From the IMG/VR virus record IMGVR_UViG_3300010885_026530, positions 1 to 61,662 of that record: a stretch of 61,662 nt of DNA. One strand, written 5' to 3'. This stretch comes from a virus. Shown here in pieces: positions 15,864 through 28,100 of the stretch. The position numbers and the translations under genes are program-made. The number at the start of each line of letters is the position of its first letter. Within the stretch, counting starts at the first letter, position 1. Below the pieces are notes generated by a model. That model did not search any database. It was not told the DNA's origin and was given only the letters and a program-made list of their open reading frames with translations.

Positions 15864-16841
15864 TTACGACCCGGTTTGTGATCCTGACATAGCTGGTGTA
15901 CCCCAACTGACCGTGGTTAGATTGGTGCTTTCGCTTGGTAATAGTGTCATTGTAGCATTTAGTGTGCCATCAACAGTGGTCAATCCACCGGACTTGACAA
16001 TGGTTGTAGCAACTGTGATAATAGAACCTCTATCACCGTTGGAGCCCTGCGTTCCGTTTGATCTAACGTTGATTGTCACGCTGTTACCTTCGTAACCATA
16101 GTAGGAACTTGAACTCTGTGTAAACACCTGTACGTTGGAACTGGTAAGATCGTAATAACCCGTGGTTGAGGCAATGGTTGGTGATCCAGAACCACCAGTT
16201 TTGTTAGTGCCGGTAAATGACCCGCCGGCAATGGTTGCTGTACCTGAACCACCTGTAAGGGTAATTGTGCCAACTGCTGTACATAAATCAGTAATGGCTG
16301 TGTTTTGTGAGGTTGCGCTACCGCCTGAGCGGCTGTAGCTCAATGTAACACGCCCGCCTGCATTGAAGTAATACCTTGCGGCATCCCCTGATGCAAATGT
16401 AATGGTCTGTGTAAATGTAACACTAGTAGCCCAGCTGACAGTACGATCAACACTACCACCAGAAGTGATTGATGTTCCACTGGAAACACAGTTTAATCTG
16501 TTGTTGTAGATTGTTGTGATGTTGGTTGACAGTGCGGCGTAAGCACTGATAGTGTTACCGGCCACTGGGCTGGAAATTGGAGTAATACTTGAATTTTGGT
16601 GTGTGGCTGCTGAAGAAATCCGAGCCAACATTGTTGACCATTGTGTGGCTGTAACTGTCTGACCTGCAGTCACAGCACTCAACACTGGGAGAGTGGTTTG
16701 ACCGTATCCTTTGTCATTGTTGCCAACGCCCCATACGGTGTTTACGTTTGCGACGTTGTTGTCACCTGTGCCGGCAGCATTACCTGTGGCAAAAATGTTA
16801 TAGTCGTCGTCTAATATTACTGAACCAGTTGAATAGGCCAT
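15864..16841 (-). CDS. Virion structural/tail fibre-like protein, 325 aa
   Basis: The N-terminus reads MAYSTGSVILDDDYNIFATG and then GYGQTTLPVLSAVTAGQTVT, a pattern I associate with small fibre or appendage proteins of T4-like phages. The rest is rich in Ser, Thr and Gly with long beta-prone stretches (TGGSGTATIAGGSFTG), as in fibres. It is the last gene of the tail module, before the terminator hairpin, with AAGGA 9 bases upstream of the ATG. No enzymatic motif is visible. It is likely exposed on the virion, and so could be a target of the neighbouring glycan operon; that is inference only. Confidence 0.72.
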   Translation of the reverse strand: MAYSTGSVILDDDYNIFATGNAAGTGDNNVANVNTVWGVGNNDKGYGQTTLPVLSAVTAGQTVTATQWSTMLARISSAATHQNSSITPISSPVAGNTISAYAALSTNITTIYNNRLNCVSSGTSITSGGSVDRTVSWATSVTFTQTITFASGDAARYYFNAGGRVTLSYSRSGGSATSQNTAITDLCTAVGTITLTGGSGTATIAGGSFTGTNKTGGSGSPTIASTTGYYDLTSSNVQVFTQSSSSYYGYEGNSVTINVRSNGTQGSNGDRGSIITVATTIVKSGGLTTVDGTLNATMTLLPSESTNLTTVSWGTPAMSGSQTGS

Positions 16842-16851
16842 GTCTCAATCC

Positions 16852-18288
16852 TTAGTTAATGGTCACAATGGCTTCGACGGTTCCTTCATCTTCGGTATTC
16901 TTAGATGTAAGGGCTCGTCCTATGACATTGAACGCTGTAGCTTCACCTTGGCGAGCCGCCCTGGCCAACCCGTTGCCTGCGCTAATTAAGCGATCACCTT
17001 TGCGAACTTGTCCAACCACTAATACTGGCACACGGCCTGTCATTGCGATTGGTGGGTGTGTGTCGTTGTCACCGGCTGCACCATTCATGGTGTAGGCTGG
17101 TCTTGTACTAATAACACCGAACACGTCGTCTGTGGCGTCTTCCATTGCGGCAGTGATTTCTTTTGCACCACCCAGCATTACCACTGTTCCTGGAGGATAT
17201 GCGGCATCAGCTTCAAATCTTTCTGCCAAGTCAGCGTATTCGGCTGATGTAGCTTTAGCAAATATGGTATTGAAGTAGCCGCCAGAGCTACCAATGTTAC
17301 CAACGCCGTTGGCATTGTTATTTACAATACTGCCCAACGAAACAGCGGCTGTACCAAAGTTGACTGTGTTACCGCTAGAAGAAATAGTTCCACCAACTGT
17401 GAGTCCGTTTAAAATAGTAACGTTGCTGGTAGCACCGTCAATCACGATAGGAGATGTAGTTGAACCACCATCGTTGACTTGAATATAAATGTCGCCGTCT
17501 AATGTTTGATTACGCAGATATACATCTGTGCCTTGTACAAACATACGACCGTCGCTGTCGCCACCAACATACAAACCTGTGTCATTGAGTATGCTCAATG
17601 TACCGCTGGTTGATGTATTGGTATCAGAACGCATAAACTGACTTGATGTCAAGCTGTCGAGGTTGTCTGCGTTGGTTGCTGTACCGTTGAACACTGCACC
17701 AGACACTGTGGTGCTCATGTTTAGACCTGGGCCAATGGTTGCAAATCCTGACAAAGCGGCAGCAGGAGTAAATGTAGCATCCTTGGAGAAGATTGACACA
17801 ATGGTATTGTTAACAAACACTTTTACCACCACGTGGTCTGCACCTGGTGATGAGTCTGTAACTGTGTCAACAATGGCGCCTGAAGTGCCAGTACCAGCAG
17901 TAAACGCTGGACCAACTAGAATGAATCCGGAACCGTTGAAAACTTTGAGCTGAGCGTTGACAGTATCGTACCAAAGATCACCTGTTACCAAGCTCTGTGT
18001 CGGCGCAGATGCACTGGCCAACGCAGTGGAAATAACTTTAAAGTTGGTACCAGTGTAGACCTTAAGAACATCATTGGTCTTGTCCCACCATAGCTGTCCA
18101 ATCAGTGGATCGCCTGGGGCAGTGGTATTAGCACTGTTTTCCAATAAGTGGATGAAGTTTTCATCCAGAAATTCACCATAACCAGCATAGTTTTTGCCCA
18201 CTAGGGTCATGCTGGAATCAGTGTTAATAGTACCGTCCGCGATTACCGCAAAAATAGTACCATCAGTTAGGTTAATTGTATATGCCAT
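16852..18288 (-). CDS. Tail fibre-like protein with C-terminal G2-like domain, 478 aa
   Basis: The N-terminal 110 residues contain two copies of a Trp/Tyr repeat (QLWWDKTNDVLKVYTG and DLWYDTVNAQLKVFNG), a phage fibre module. The middle is a Ser/Thr/Gly-rich beta region. The last 130 residues start AEYADLAERFEADAAYPPGT and end in EGTVEAIVTIN. The AEYADLAERF segment resembles the start of G2-type intramolecular chaperone or protease domains at the ends of phage fibres. Self-cleavage is possible but not shown. Two late-promoter-like boxes precede the gene, so this and the next fibre gene may be transcribed separately from the giant gene. Confidence 0.75.
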   Translation of the reverse strand: MAYTINLTDGTIFAVIADGTINTDSSMTLVGKNYAGYGEFLDENFIHLLENSANTTAPGDPLIGQLWWDKTNDVLKVYTGTNFKVISTALASASAPTQSLVTGDLWYDTVNAQLKVFNGSGFILVGPAFTAGTGTSGAIVDTVTDSSPGADHVVVKVFVNNTIVSIFSKDATFTPAAALSGFATIGPGLNMSTTVSGAVFNGTATNADNLDSLTSSQFMRSDTNTSTSGTLSILNDTGLYVGGDSDGRMFVQGTDVYLRNQTLDGDIYIQVNDGGSTTSPIVIDGATSNVTILNGLTVGGTISSSGNTVNFGTAAVSLGSIVNNNANGVGNIGSSGGYFNTIFAKATSAEYADLAERFEADAAYPPGTVVMLGGAKEITAAMEDATDDVFGVISTRPAYTMNGAAGDNDTHPPIAMTGRVPVLVVGQVRKGDRLISAGNGLARAARQGEATAFNVIGRALTSKNTEDEGTVEAIVTIN

Positions 18289-18310
18289 CTGTTCTACTCC
18301 GCTTTAGAGA

Positions 18311-18318
18311 TATTTATG
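18311..18318 (-). promoter_or_regulatory. T4-like late promoter box (proximal)
   Basis: CATAAATA on the minus strand, 22 bases before the ATG of the 478-aa fibre gene. It matches the T4 late TATAAATA core in seven of eight positions. Confidence 0.6.
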
Positions 18319-18335
18319 ATATCTTAATATATCCA

Positions 18336-18343
18336 TATTTATG
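18336..18343 (-). promoter_or_regulatory. T4-like late promoter box (distal)
   Basis: A second CATAAATA, 25 bases upstream of the first. It overlaps the TAA stop of the 200-aa gene, so part of the match is fixed by the stop codon. Confidence 0.45.
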
Positions 18344-18941
18344 TGCTACTTAGATTAGTCAATGTTTGGATACGCACTGTGTAATCTATCTGAATCTGAC
18401 GATTCAAGCTCTTTTGCACAGGGTGAAAAATCACATGTGTAATCAAGCGCAAATCTGTTGGACTTCCGTTCCAGGTTTTTAAACCCAACTCATCAAACAC
18501 GTATTCCCCGTTGAAGTTAGTTGAGTTATCAAATGCTTGCTGTCCTGCAGGTTCACCGTAGTCTAGCAAGCAACTAACCAAGATATCTGTGTATACAGTT
18601 CCTGTGGTATGTAAGACTGTAAGATTGTTTCTACTAGGATCAGTGTTGGCTGATGAGTTGTTGTCAACTACTTTAGAGTAAGTAGGATTATATAAATCAG
18701 CGTTCTGTCCAGTGGTGTTGGGCGGCAAATAGGTAATAACACCTGTGGGGTCTACCGAGCTTCCGCCGTTGCCAAAGGACATTAAGTATATTTGGCCGAT
18801 TGCTTTATTGGCCAAGCTGTTGGCCATGCTTATTGAAATGTTTTCGTAATGTATGGCATTCTTTTTGTCTACAAATACTTCTTGAGTATTTGGGTCAAAT
18901 ATCTTGACAAAGCCTTCAATTTTAACTGGTACTTGCATCAT
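18339..18941 (-). CDS. Virion structural protein, 200 aa
   Basis: The protein begins with a short beta block GFVKIFDPNTQEVFVDKKNA followed by IHYENISISMANSLA. This block is typical of small appendage or baseplate proteins in T4-like phages of aquatic bacteria; I cannot give it a T4 gene number. The centre has a Gly/Asn-rich region and the end has HVIFHPVQKSLNRQIQIDYT. Its start ATGATG overlaps the TGA of the 57-aa ORF, which repeats the first block. It probably forms part of the baseplate periphery or a fibre connector. Confidence 0.75.
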   Translation of the reverse strand: MMQVPVKIEGFVKIFDPNTQEVFVDKKNAIHYENISISMANSLANKAIGQIYLMSFGNGGSSVDPTGVITYLPPNTTGQNADLYNPTYSKVVDNNSSANTDPSRNNLTVLHTTGTVYTDILVSCLLDYGEPAGQQAFDNSTNFNGEYVFDELGLKTWNGSPTDLRLITHVIFHPVQKSLNRQIQIDYTVRIQTLTNLSST

Positions 18942-19111
18942 GCTCGTGTCTCCACAATGACTTCGTTGGTGTTTGGATCAAAGATTTTTACATGACCCAT
19001 TATGGCAAAACCAGCTCGTTCATTGGGCCGGGCCTGTGGTGCTTTCTGCACAGGATCGATTTTGGGTTGTTGTGCGGATTTATCGTTCATAGAACTATTT
19101 AGCTCGTCCAT
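18938..19111 (-). CDS. 57-aa protein carrying a duplicated KIFDPNT block
   Basis: ATG 19111 overlaps the TAA of the giant gene as TAATG and is preceded by a strong GGGAGGG ribosome site. The in-frame GTG at 19135 is therefore not needed. A polar, Gln/Pro-rich N-terminal half leads to GHVKIFDPNTNEVIVETRA at the very end. This last part closely matches the start of the following 200-aa protein (GFVKIFDPNTQEVFVDK). It looks like a truncated duplicate or a one-block partner that could add a strand to the same structure. Confidence 0.75.
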   Translation of the reverse strand: MDELNSSMNDKSAQQPKIDPVQKAPQARPNERAGFAIMGHVKIFDPNTNEVIVETRA

Positions 19112-22100
19112 TATACCCTCCCTTCTATAAACCAAGCAGCCAAGGTAGGTTGCTCTTGCAGTGGGCGGCCGTTGCTGGCTGTACCAATACCCTGAGCATA
19201 CATCACTTGTGCTTGTTGTATGTATATTTCTACTTCTACTCCGTTGGACGGAGCAGTGTTGAATGTAACAACGATTGGATTAACCGATGATACAGAATAA
19301 TTGGTATCTGTCACTGTTGTTCCGCCCACTTTGACTTGCACCGGTCTTGTCACAGAAATATCTGTTACAAATGTTGTTGTAGCAATGTCAGCTTGACTAA
19401 TAAAGAAAGTATCGCTGGTTAGATCATTGATTACTACCACACGTTTGACTGGTACAGGAGTATCAAACTCCACTGTGATTGGGTTGAGATCTGTGATCGC
19501 ATAGTCATCTGTTGATTGCAAAACCAAATCTGTGGCTGAGAATGATGCGGCCCAGCGGCTGGTTGATCCAGTAGTTGGTACGTTGAGTACTGACGGTACC
19601 CCCACGGTTGGTATATAGGCCAACTGGAACACCAGCCCCGATGCAGGTATAAAATCTAACTGCACAGTTATAGGATTCACGCTGACAATTGTAAAATTGT
19701 CTTGTGGTATTTCAACCAATGAGCCCAGCGTAGGACCAAGATAACATCTCACTGACCCGCCAATGTACACGTCAATTTCATTGACAAATCCAATGTCTGT
19801 GGTATATGTTTGAGTGCTACCATTGCCCAAGGCAACACTTGACAGTGTTTTCTTTTGATAACGTGCTGGCAACATTTCTCCGAACCCAATGTCTATGGCC
19901 ACACTGCCCACTGCGTGTGAATCTATAGCAGTACCAGCTGTTCCGCGGCGTAGACCAGAAACTGTGTTGTTGGTTACGTCTCTGTTGCGATAAGTGATTC
20001 TCTCGCCGTTGATTGTGAGTTGACCAAAAATGTTATTGGTAGGATTAGGCTGACTCAAATCACCAGCGTTGAGTACATGTATCACGTCGTCTGTTTCGCT
20101 GAGAGCCTGTGTTAGTACCGTGCTGTTCTCTGGTGTAATACGATATATGCGTTGGTTTCCTAGCATGTCTTGGAAGATACGGAAACTAATAGCTTCAGGT
20201 GTTACGCTTTGTGTAAAGGATGTGATTGCTACTACCTGCCCTGGGCCAATAATACTGCCACCTATGGTAACAACACTACCGGCCACAGTATAATCTTCAC
20301 CAGCTACCAAACGCCAACCATCCAAGGTGACCCATAGACGTCCTGAATCTGTGATTGGACGACCAGTGTCAAAGTCGTTGCTTGACACAACAGTACCTGT
20401 ACCATAATCAAATGATCCTGGGCCACCAGTGACATTGCCTTCGTCAAATGTTGTGTCATCGTAAGGTTGTCCAACGCTGACTCCACTCTGTGTAGGGCCT
20501 TGGAATACTTGTGTGAGTAAGCCTTGCTCTGAGGTATCGTTCCATGTTGTTATTGCAAACACAGCGCCTGTGGCTGCACCAACTCTCAGTATCAGTTGAT
20601 CTCCGTTGACCAAGTAATCTGCATCCGTAGTCACAGCAATCTTAATCGTTGATCCTGGTGCAGGAGGAGTTGCAAACTCTACGTAACGGTCACTGCTGCC
20701 ATCCCAAAAACTCACAGTGTAGTCAACACTGAGATTGTATAATACACCGTCAATGTATACTACCACGTCATTGTCAGCAATCAAACCCTGTGGTGTTCCA
20801 CCTCGTGTGGGCAGATAGAACGGTCCCATAGAACTACCATCTCCAAAGTACTCAATACTTTCAGGAGGACGCAAACGCTGTCCTTGACGTTCAACAATCA
20901 AGTCAATAGGATTGGTGCCTTGTAAGCTGTTGACCAAGGTGTAATCTGTTGTGCTACCGTCGTAAACAACATATTGTGTTACAGGGAAGCTCCAATATTT
21001 CTGTGGATCTGTTGGACCCAACGCAGTCACAACTACCCAGTCTGTGGCATCATAGGTATTGCTGAACGTGATTCTAGTTTCGTAACCGTTGATTGGTGCC
21101 GAAGTATAGTTGTTGACGATTTCACCGTTGACTAGTATCAACAAGTCTTCAAGAACACTGTCTGGATCAATGATAGTGTACAATAAGAAATCAAACGATG
21201 AACCACTGTTGCTAGTTCTGTTTACACGATATACATTGTTGTTAAATCTAACATAGGTACCTTGTTGATACACAGTAAATGTAGTCCAAGTCACCGCGGT
21301 TATAACAGGAATAGTCAGTGAGTTTTCAATAACATTGCCTGGATAACTTTCTTTGAACAACTGGCTGCCACCGCCGACTCCATAAACGTTGACTTCGATG
21401 ATATCATCAAAGCTGGCATCTGAGCTAGGTATCATAGTCAGTGTGCGATTTGGCCAGTCTACAGTGTAGTCCACTTCAGGAACCAACGATATACGATTTG
21501 TAACGTTTACTGCACGTACTGCCACTGCATGTGCCATGACTTCAGCAAAGCTCACAGTGTCATCTGTGCTGGAATACAACAGATTAATCTGTTTGATGTT
21601 AAACCCATGTCCGTCGCCTTGCCAATCAGCGCCTGGGCGAGTGTAAACTCTAAAGTCCAGTGTATCAAACGTTGATCCAGGCACAAGCTCTTCTGGAGCA
21701 TGGCTCGAATATGTGTCAATAAATGCGCCACCGTCGACATTGATGTCTGTAGACCTGGTTCCTAGATAGGTATCAGTAAATGAACTTTGATAAATGGCAT
21801 CAAGTATGTTTTCAGCATAGGTTGGTCGGCCTTCTGGACCATAGTCAATGTTATCGTAAGGGTTTACGTCAAAGTTACCAACGTCAAAGCCTGTGTTCTG
21901 ATTGAAGCTGGGTCCCATGACCTGTACACCGGGGTAGTCAATGCCAACCATAACCTGTGCTAGTTCTCTGCCAGGCTCGTTAGGAGTTGGTGCATAGAGA
22001 CCAATAACACGATCGGCCGCATCGAGCGTTGCAGAATCTACTAAAGTATACTGAGCAGGGTCAAAGATTGGGCCGCTGTCAAGCTCTGTGCTGTCGTCAA

Positions 22101-25100
22101 CTAAGTTGACACTGTACACTTGATCACGGAAGCGTACCAACTGCCCTTCAGTATATTTGGTATTTGGTTGCCAATCCACAACCTGACTGGTATAGTTGTA
22201 ACGATCGTATTTGAGTGTGGTGGTGAATGTTCTTACTAGCTGGCTTTCCAGCACAGCCACAGCCTTGGCACCCACTCCATTGCCACCTTCTATGGTAATG
22301 ATTGGTGTGGTAGTGTACCCTGAACCAGGATCTATCACAATCAGCTCAACTACTTGACCGGCTGTGTTTACTCTTGCTACAAGTCTAGCTTCACGTGCGG
22401 CATCACCTGTTACTGTGACCACAGGAGGTACTGTGTATCCTGCGCCCAACTCAATGATTGTGGAGCCAGTGAGCAGAAGTTTATAGTTGTCATACCACTG
22501 CTGCCATGGTGTTTCGCCCCAGATGGCCGCGGTACTTGGTTCACTGTTTGAATATTTTGGTGGTACAGAATCATCCAGTGCAGGAGCTTGAAACTCTTGT
22601 ATAGATGCGTCGTAGTATGGTGGGCAATCAAAGTCTGTGATGTTACCGTTGTAGGTATCAAACCCGTCATAACGTAGATTAAACTCTTTGATCTTGACAT
22701 GGTATGGCTTGACTTCTTTGATATAGTCGATCACAAAGTCTTGATTGTCAGTACGGAATATTTGGTAGGGCAATAGATCACGGATCTTGTGGTTGACATC
22801 AATCAATGAAGTCTTAAACAGCCAATCTGGAGCCAGTTGCTCAGTCAATATAAAATCAAACACCAACAGCAACAGTTCGTTGCGGAAAATAGCCCACTCA
22901 TCGACTAATATTTCCTCGTTGATGGCGCGAATTATCTGTCGTGTTTCAATGGCAGGATATTGATCAAAACGTTGGCTGTCAAATGTTTCTACGTCAAAGC
23001 CAAATCGTCCAAGTTCGTAGTTCCAAACTTCTTCTTTGATTCTAACTGTGCCATCTTCTAACACCACACGTTCCCAAACACCGTTAAGGTATTGATATAT
23101 TTCAAACTTAGCAAAGCTATTACGAGTTACTTTGGCGCTGGATCCTTCGGGCAATGTCAGTCGACTCAACTCACTGAATGTAGTCACTTCGGCCACTGGT
23201 CTGACACTGGCGTTATAACCAGGCTTAACCCAGTCAATGTACTCCCAGTAGAGTCGTGTGTCGTAGTTTTGTACACGACTCAACAACAACTCTTTTCTTA
23301 TACCATCAAGGCTAAGAACCACTGTGTAGATAGTCCATAAACCATCGTTGGTTGCGTCTGACGCAACCAAATATTTGTAGCCTGCTGGAACTTCAGACAG
23401 ATCCTGGAATGTGAGTTCTTGATAGTCCAACACACGCTTGTTCCATTCTCCCGATGCCGATGTTGGTTCAGGCTCAGAACTGTTGAGTAGATTGAATGGG
23501 CGGCTGTCGCTGACAGAGAACTGTGCCATTATTGCATTGGCACGTTGAAGATAGTTTTGTAAAGCCAAGAATCGATCAACAAAGAAACTCTGACGTGGGC
23601 GGAACTGCACACCATAACGATCAGCAGGGCTTAATGTTGTGTCAGGAACCTTGTTGCCTAGAGTATCTTCACCGCAGAAACTGTCAAGCATTTTACGGAA
23701 CAAGCCAGGCACAAGGAAACTGCTAGGGTTGTTTGATGCTATAAGATCATATTCAGAGTGGACATTATCGTCATTGGCAATCTTATCAAACTCAACATGG
23801 AATATAGTATCCTGTGCGCCGATATATTGTCTTCCATTATAGATTGCTGTGACACTAGGTCCAAGGAACGCAACATAAGGTATACCCGAGCTACGTGGGT
23901 TTTCAATATACTGTGAAATAGCCTGTGTGCTTAGAGTTTTACCAACTCGAGATGCAACTTCTGGTATTCCACGAACCCAGAAGAAATATCTGGATGTAAA
24001 CAAGCCGTCATTGTTGAGCTTGCTTCCTACTACATAGCTTGTTGTGCTAAACACAGTGCCAGGGCCGCTGTATTCAGCAGGTGGCACTGGACTCTCTATC
24101 CATTGATACACATCCACTCTACTGCCTGGGAAGACCTGACTCCAACGCTGGCTTTCGTAGGCAATGGTTGACTGATGATAGTCAATGAAACGAACTGTGG
24201 AGAGATCCCACCATATTTCTCCAAGGTGTGAATCATTCCATGTATCGCCGTAGTTGTTGACCGTACCAATATTGTATGCCGCAGGATCTACCGCACCAAG
24301 GTAATCAATATTTTGTCTAGCCACACCTAGTATCTTGCCCTGTAATGGATCAATAAAGTCAAAAAACTGTGTGACTTTGCTTTCTAATCTATCGTACATG
24401 TACACCGAGTTGATTAACTTGACATCTACGATTGGTTTTTGTCTGTAGATTATATCCCAGGCTGCCAAACGAGTAGGGTTGTTCAGCTGTGATATTCTAC
24501 CGTAGTCACCCACTGAGTCGCCAAGGTCGTCTTGTGGACTACCAATCAGCAGTATTCCGTTGAAGTAACTGACTGCTGTACCAAAGTTATCAAGAGAGTT
24601 TACATCTTGATCATAGATCTGAGATCCAAACACAAACTTGCTAGGATTGGTTACACTGGCGTTGGCTGCACTCAACAAATCATAAGTGTAAGCAACACCA
24701 CTTTCTGGTAGTAGATCAAAGAAGTTGGTAGACTTACTGTCAAAGAAAGTGGTACCATCATCAAATGTAGTTGGCTTGGCCGCGGTGCCTTGTGGTGATC
24801 CTACTACTAGTGTAAGGCTGTCATCGCTGATACTCAATGATGCGCCAAAGTGTGCATAGGCCAGTTGATTTGGTGCTTCAACTGTTTGCGCATACACCTG
24901 TGGCGTAAATCCAAGATCGTAGTAAGCATCACCAATGCCTGGAAGCACTGTGAGTTGTGTAAATGGCACCGCCGCATTTGAATTTCTAATGGTCAGTGTC
25001 AAATAACCGTTGTTTGCTATGGCCTGTACATTGGGTACTTCGACTAGCCCAATGTTGTTTGGTTCTGCGGCCAGATTAATATCGTTGGCAAATAATTCTA

Positions 25101-28100
25101 CCCAGCTTGATGGTTTCCAGTAGCTGGTATCGTTGATACTAGTTGATGCTGGAACTGTTCTTATAGCTTGATAAATGCTCAATCCGCTAATCACAAAAGT
25201 TCCTGCGGTCCAGCCAACTGCACTGTTCCAAGACTGAGGAGTTGACACTTCAACGTCAACCTGTTGTATTCTCACAGTGTCGCCAGGGGTCAGCGTTGGG
25301 TTTTGATTGTCACTAGTGATGGTTCCGTATAATCTTGCTTGATTTATAAATCTTTCAACGCTGCCACCTTCAGGAACCACACGAGAATCATTGGGTTGAC
25401 CAATATACAAACTACAGTTAGTTGGGCATTGTTGAGCAACACTACCAAAGTTGGCCCCTGCTGTTGGCTCATCGGACATAGCCGATTCCATTAACGCAAA
25501 AGTATTGGTATCTATTTCAATGACATCGCCAACATTTAATGGTATCTCAATATCTACTGTGTTTGAGTCAACTTGAGTAAACTGACCGTTGTTGTTAAAG
25601 CCGTCGGGTATTAAGTATGTTGCATTGACTTTGACACTGGGCGCACCGTTGAAGTTTCTTAATGTAGAATATTCTGTTTGAGTTGTGCTGGTAACTGTAA
25701 ACCGCTCAACACTACGATCAACTATATAAACCTTGCCTGCTAAAAGTTTAGTGTCAGCAGTGTCATTGGGCGCACCAATCACAATCTGGCGACCATCTGT
25801 GGTTGAAGACACAGAATGTCCAAATCGTGAGCTTGTTATAGCGCCTAGTGCAGTGCCATCAATGTAATCTACATACTGGAAATAAGTTCCAGCGTTGACC
25901 AATATTGTTCCAGTCTGCCCTGCCAGTACAAATGTAATGGTTTTTGTTGTAGGGTTAAATGAGTAGTCCATGTTAGGACGCTGTAAAACACTGTTTACAT
26001 ACACACTGAAACTGTAGATATCTGTAACTGTGTACAGATCTTCAATAGCAAATGTTGTTGTGGGTGTTGTTGGGAAGAATGTCTTACTCTGTAAACGAAT
26101 TACTCTTATTTCGTCATCACCATTTGGCGGAGCAAAAAACATCACAGTTCCGTTGGCATAGTCGTAGTCGACTCCAGCTGTTTTTGGAAGATCGTTTACC
26201 GTGACACCAATTTGTTGAGCACCAATGCCGCCCGCGGCAGAATCGTCATCAACAATGATTACATCAGCAATGTAAAAGTCTTCAGTTACTCCATCGCCAA
26301 CAAAGTTCTTAACTTGTTGCTGGACATTAACTCGATTGTAGGCATAAACTCTATTGCCGGTAGGAGCACCAACATAAAGCCAGCGTTCGTCGTTGCTGAT
26401 AGCAACACTGTAACCGTATTCATCATAGTTGAAAATATTGATCTGCGTTCCTGCCGCAGGTATTTTACCTGCTAAGAATACAACAGTTGAGCCCACAATA
26501 TTGTAATCAACCGTTCTAACTTTTACTACGTCGCTGACCACCACACTCACGGTTTCTGGATTGGTCAATGATACTCCAGTTGGCGTGTATGTTGATGTTA
26601 TTCCGTTGCCTGTGGTTTGATATAATCTGTAAGGAACTTCAGTCAACAGCTGACTTTGAATAAAATCACCTGAGTTAATATTGCGGTTGACAGTGGCCGC
26701 ATATCCTTGCTTGGCCCAAGAGTTGGCTGCGCCAATGGCCCCCCATTGATTGCCACCGGTTGCAACAGCGGCGCCATAGTTTACAAAGTTTGCCGCACCC
26801 ATAGTCAACACACCAGTTTCTACATAGTCAACTGTGCCACCTTTGGTATAGGTATAAACTGCGCCAACATCGCCGTTGTAACCGGGTGCGCCTACCAGGG
26901 CGGCCAGGCCACCAAAGCCTTGAGATATGGCAGCGCCAAATCGAGCACTGATTACCGGCTCCGAAGGTACTATGCCAGGAGTAGGTGTAAATGGATCAAT
27001 CTTTTCGTATACTACCCAGTGTCCTGTGCCGTCATCGTCAACCCAGGCACGATTGCCTGGCAACAAGCTATTGGCGTAGATCAGGGTAGAAACATCTGCG
27101 GCTTGACGCACACGCATGGTTTCTAATACAAAGCAAATACCTGTGCCTGTGATCTGTGTCACTGCTCCGCCCAGCGTGAGAGCCACAGTGATTGTGGTCA
27201 GGCTAGGGGTAGATATTACAGTATAAGCACCGTCAACACCTTGCCCAAAATACTTGATCACTATTTTTTGATCAACGCTGAGACCATGTTGTCCAGCAAA
27301 CTGTAATGTGCAGGTTCCGTTGAGGTTGTCTCGAACCTGTACCACGGAATAGATTACCAGATTGTTCCGGTAAATGTTCCAATCATAGGCATTGTCTTTG
27401 GCCACCCACACACTGGTGCCAACATAGATATTCTCAATGTCGTTGATGATAGCATCAAGATCAGTAAAGTTAAACAGTTTGATGTCAGCATCATCCCAGT
27501 TGACATAACCAGCACTGGGGTATTGTATATCTGTTGCATTCAAAAACGTGGTAGGCAGAATGTCTGGATTAGTTATTGGATAGCTCTGTTTCCAAATCTC
27601 ACTTAGCAAAACTGTTTGATCAGCTTCGCTGAATTCTTGAGGTTCAATGATCTCTATAGTTGACGGGTTGCCCAGTAACTTGGCTTCATTGAGTCTAAGC
27701 TCGTAGTAACTACGGTTGGCGTTGGCACCGTAGATTGATCTTTGAATCGCCCAGTTTTCAAATATTTCATATTCAGCAACTTCTTTGCCAAGGTTGGCCT
27801 TGGTGAATATGTCTGTGGCTTGTATAGTACCTTTTACACCCAAGAACTGGCTGTAAACATTAACTTGGCTAATGTCATCCAAGTTCAAGTTCTGCATGTA
27901 GCGACGTGGACGGAATCCAATCAATCCAAATGCAAACAGGTCAGCATCTCGCTCAAGGTTGGCTTGATTGGTGTCATAGAATCCACGTATTTGTTGTGCT
28001 TTGGTGGCAGCATTGGGCAACAGACCTTTTTGTATCTGTGCATAATCACTCTTGAGCCAGAACTGAAAATCAAACTTCTCGCTGGGAGGAATGATTTTTA

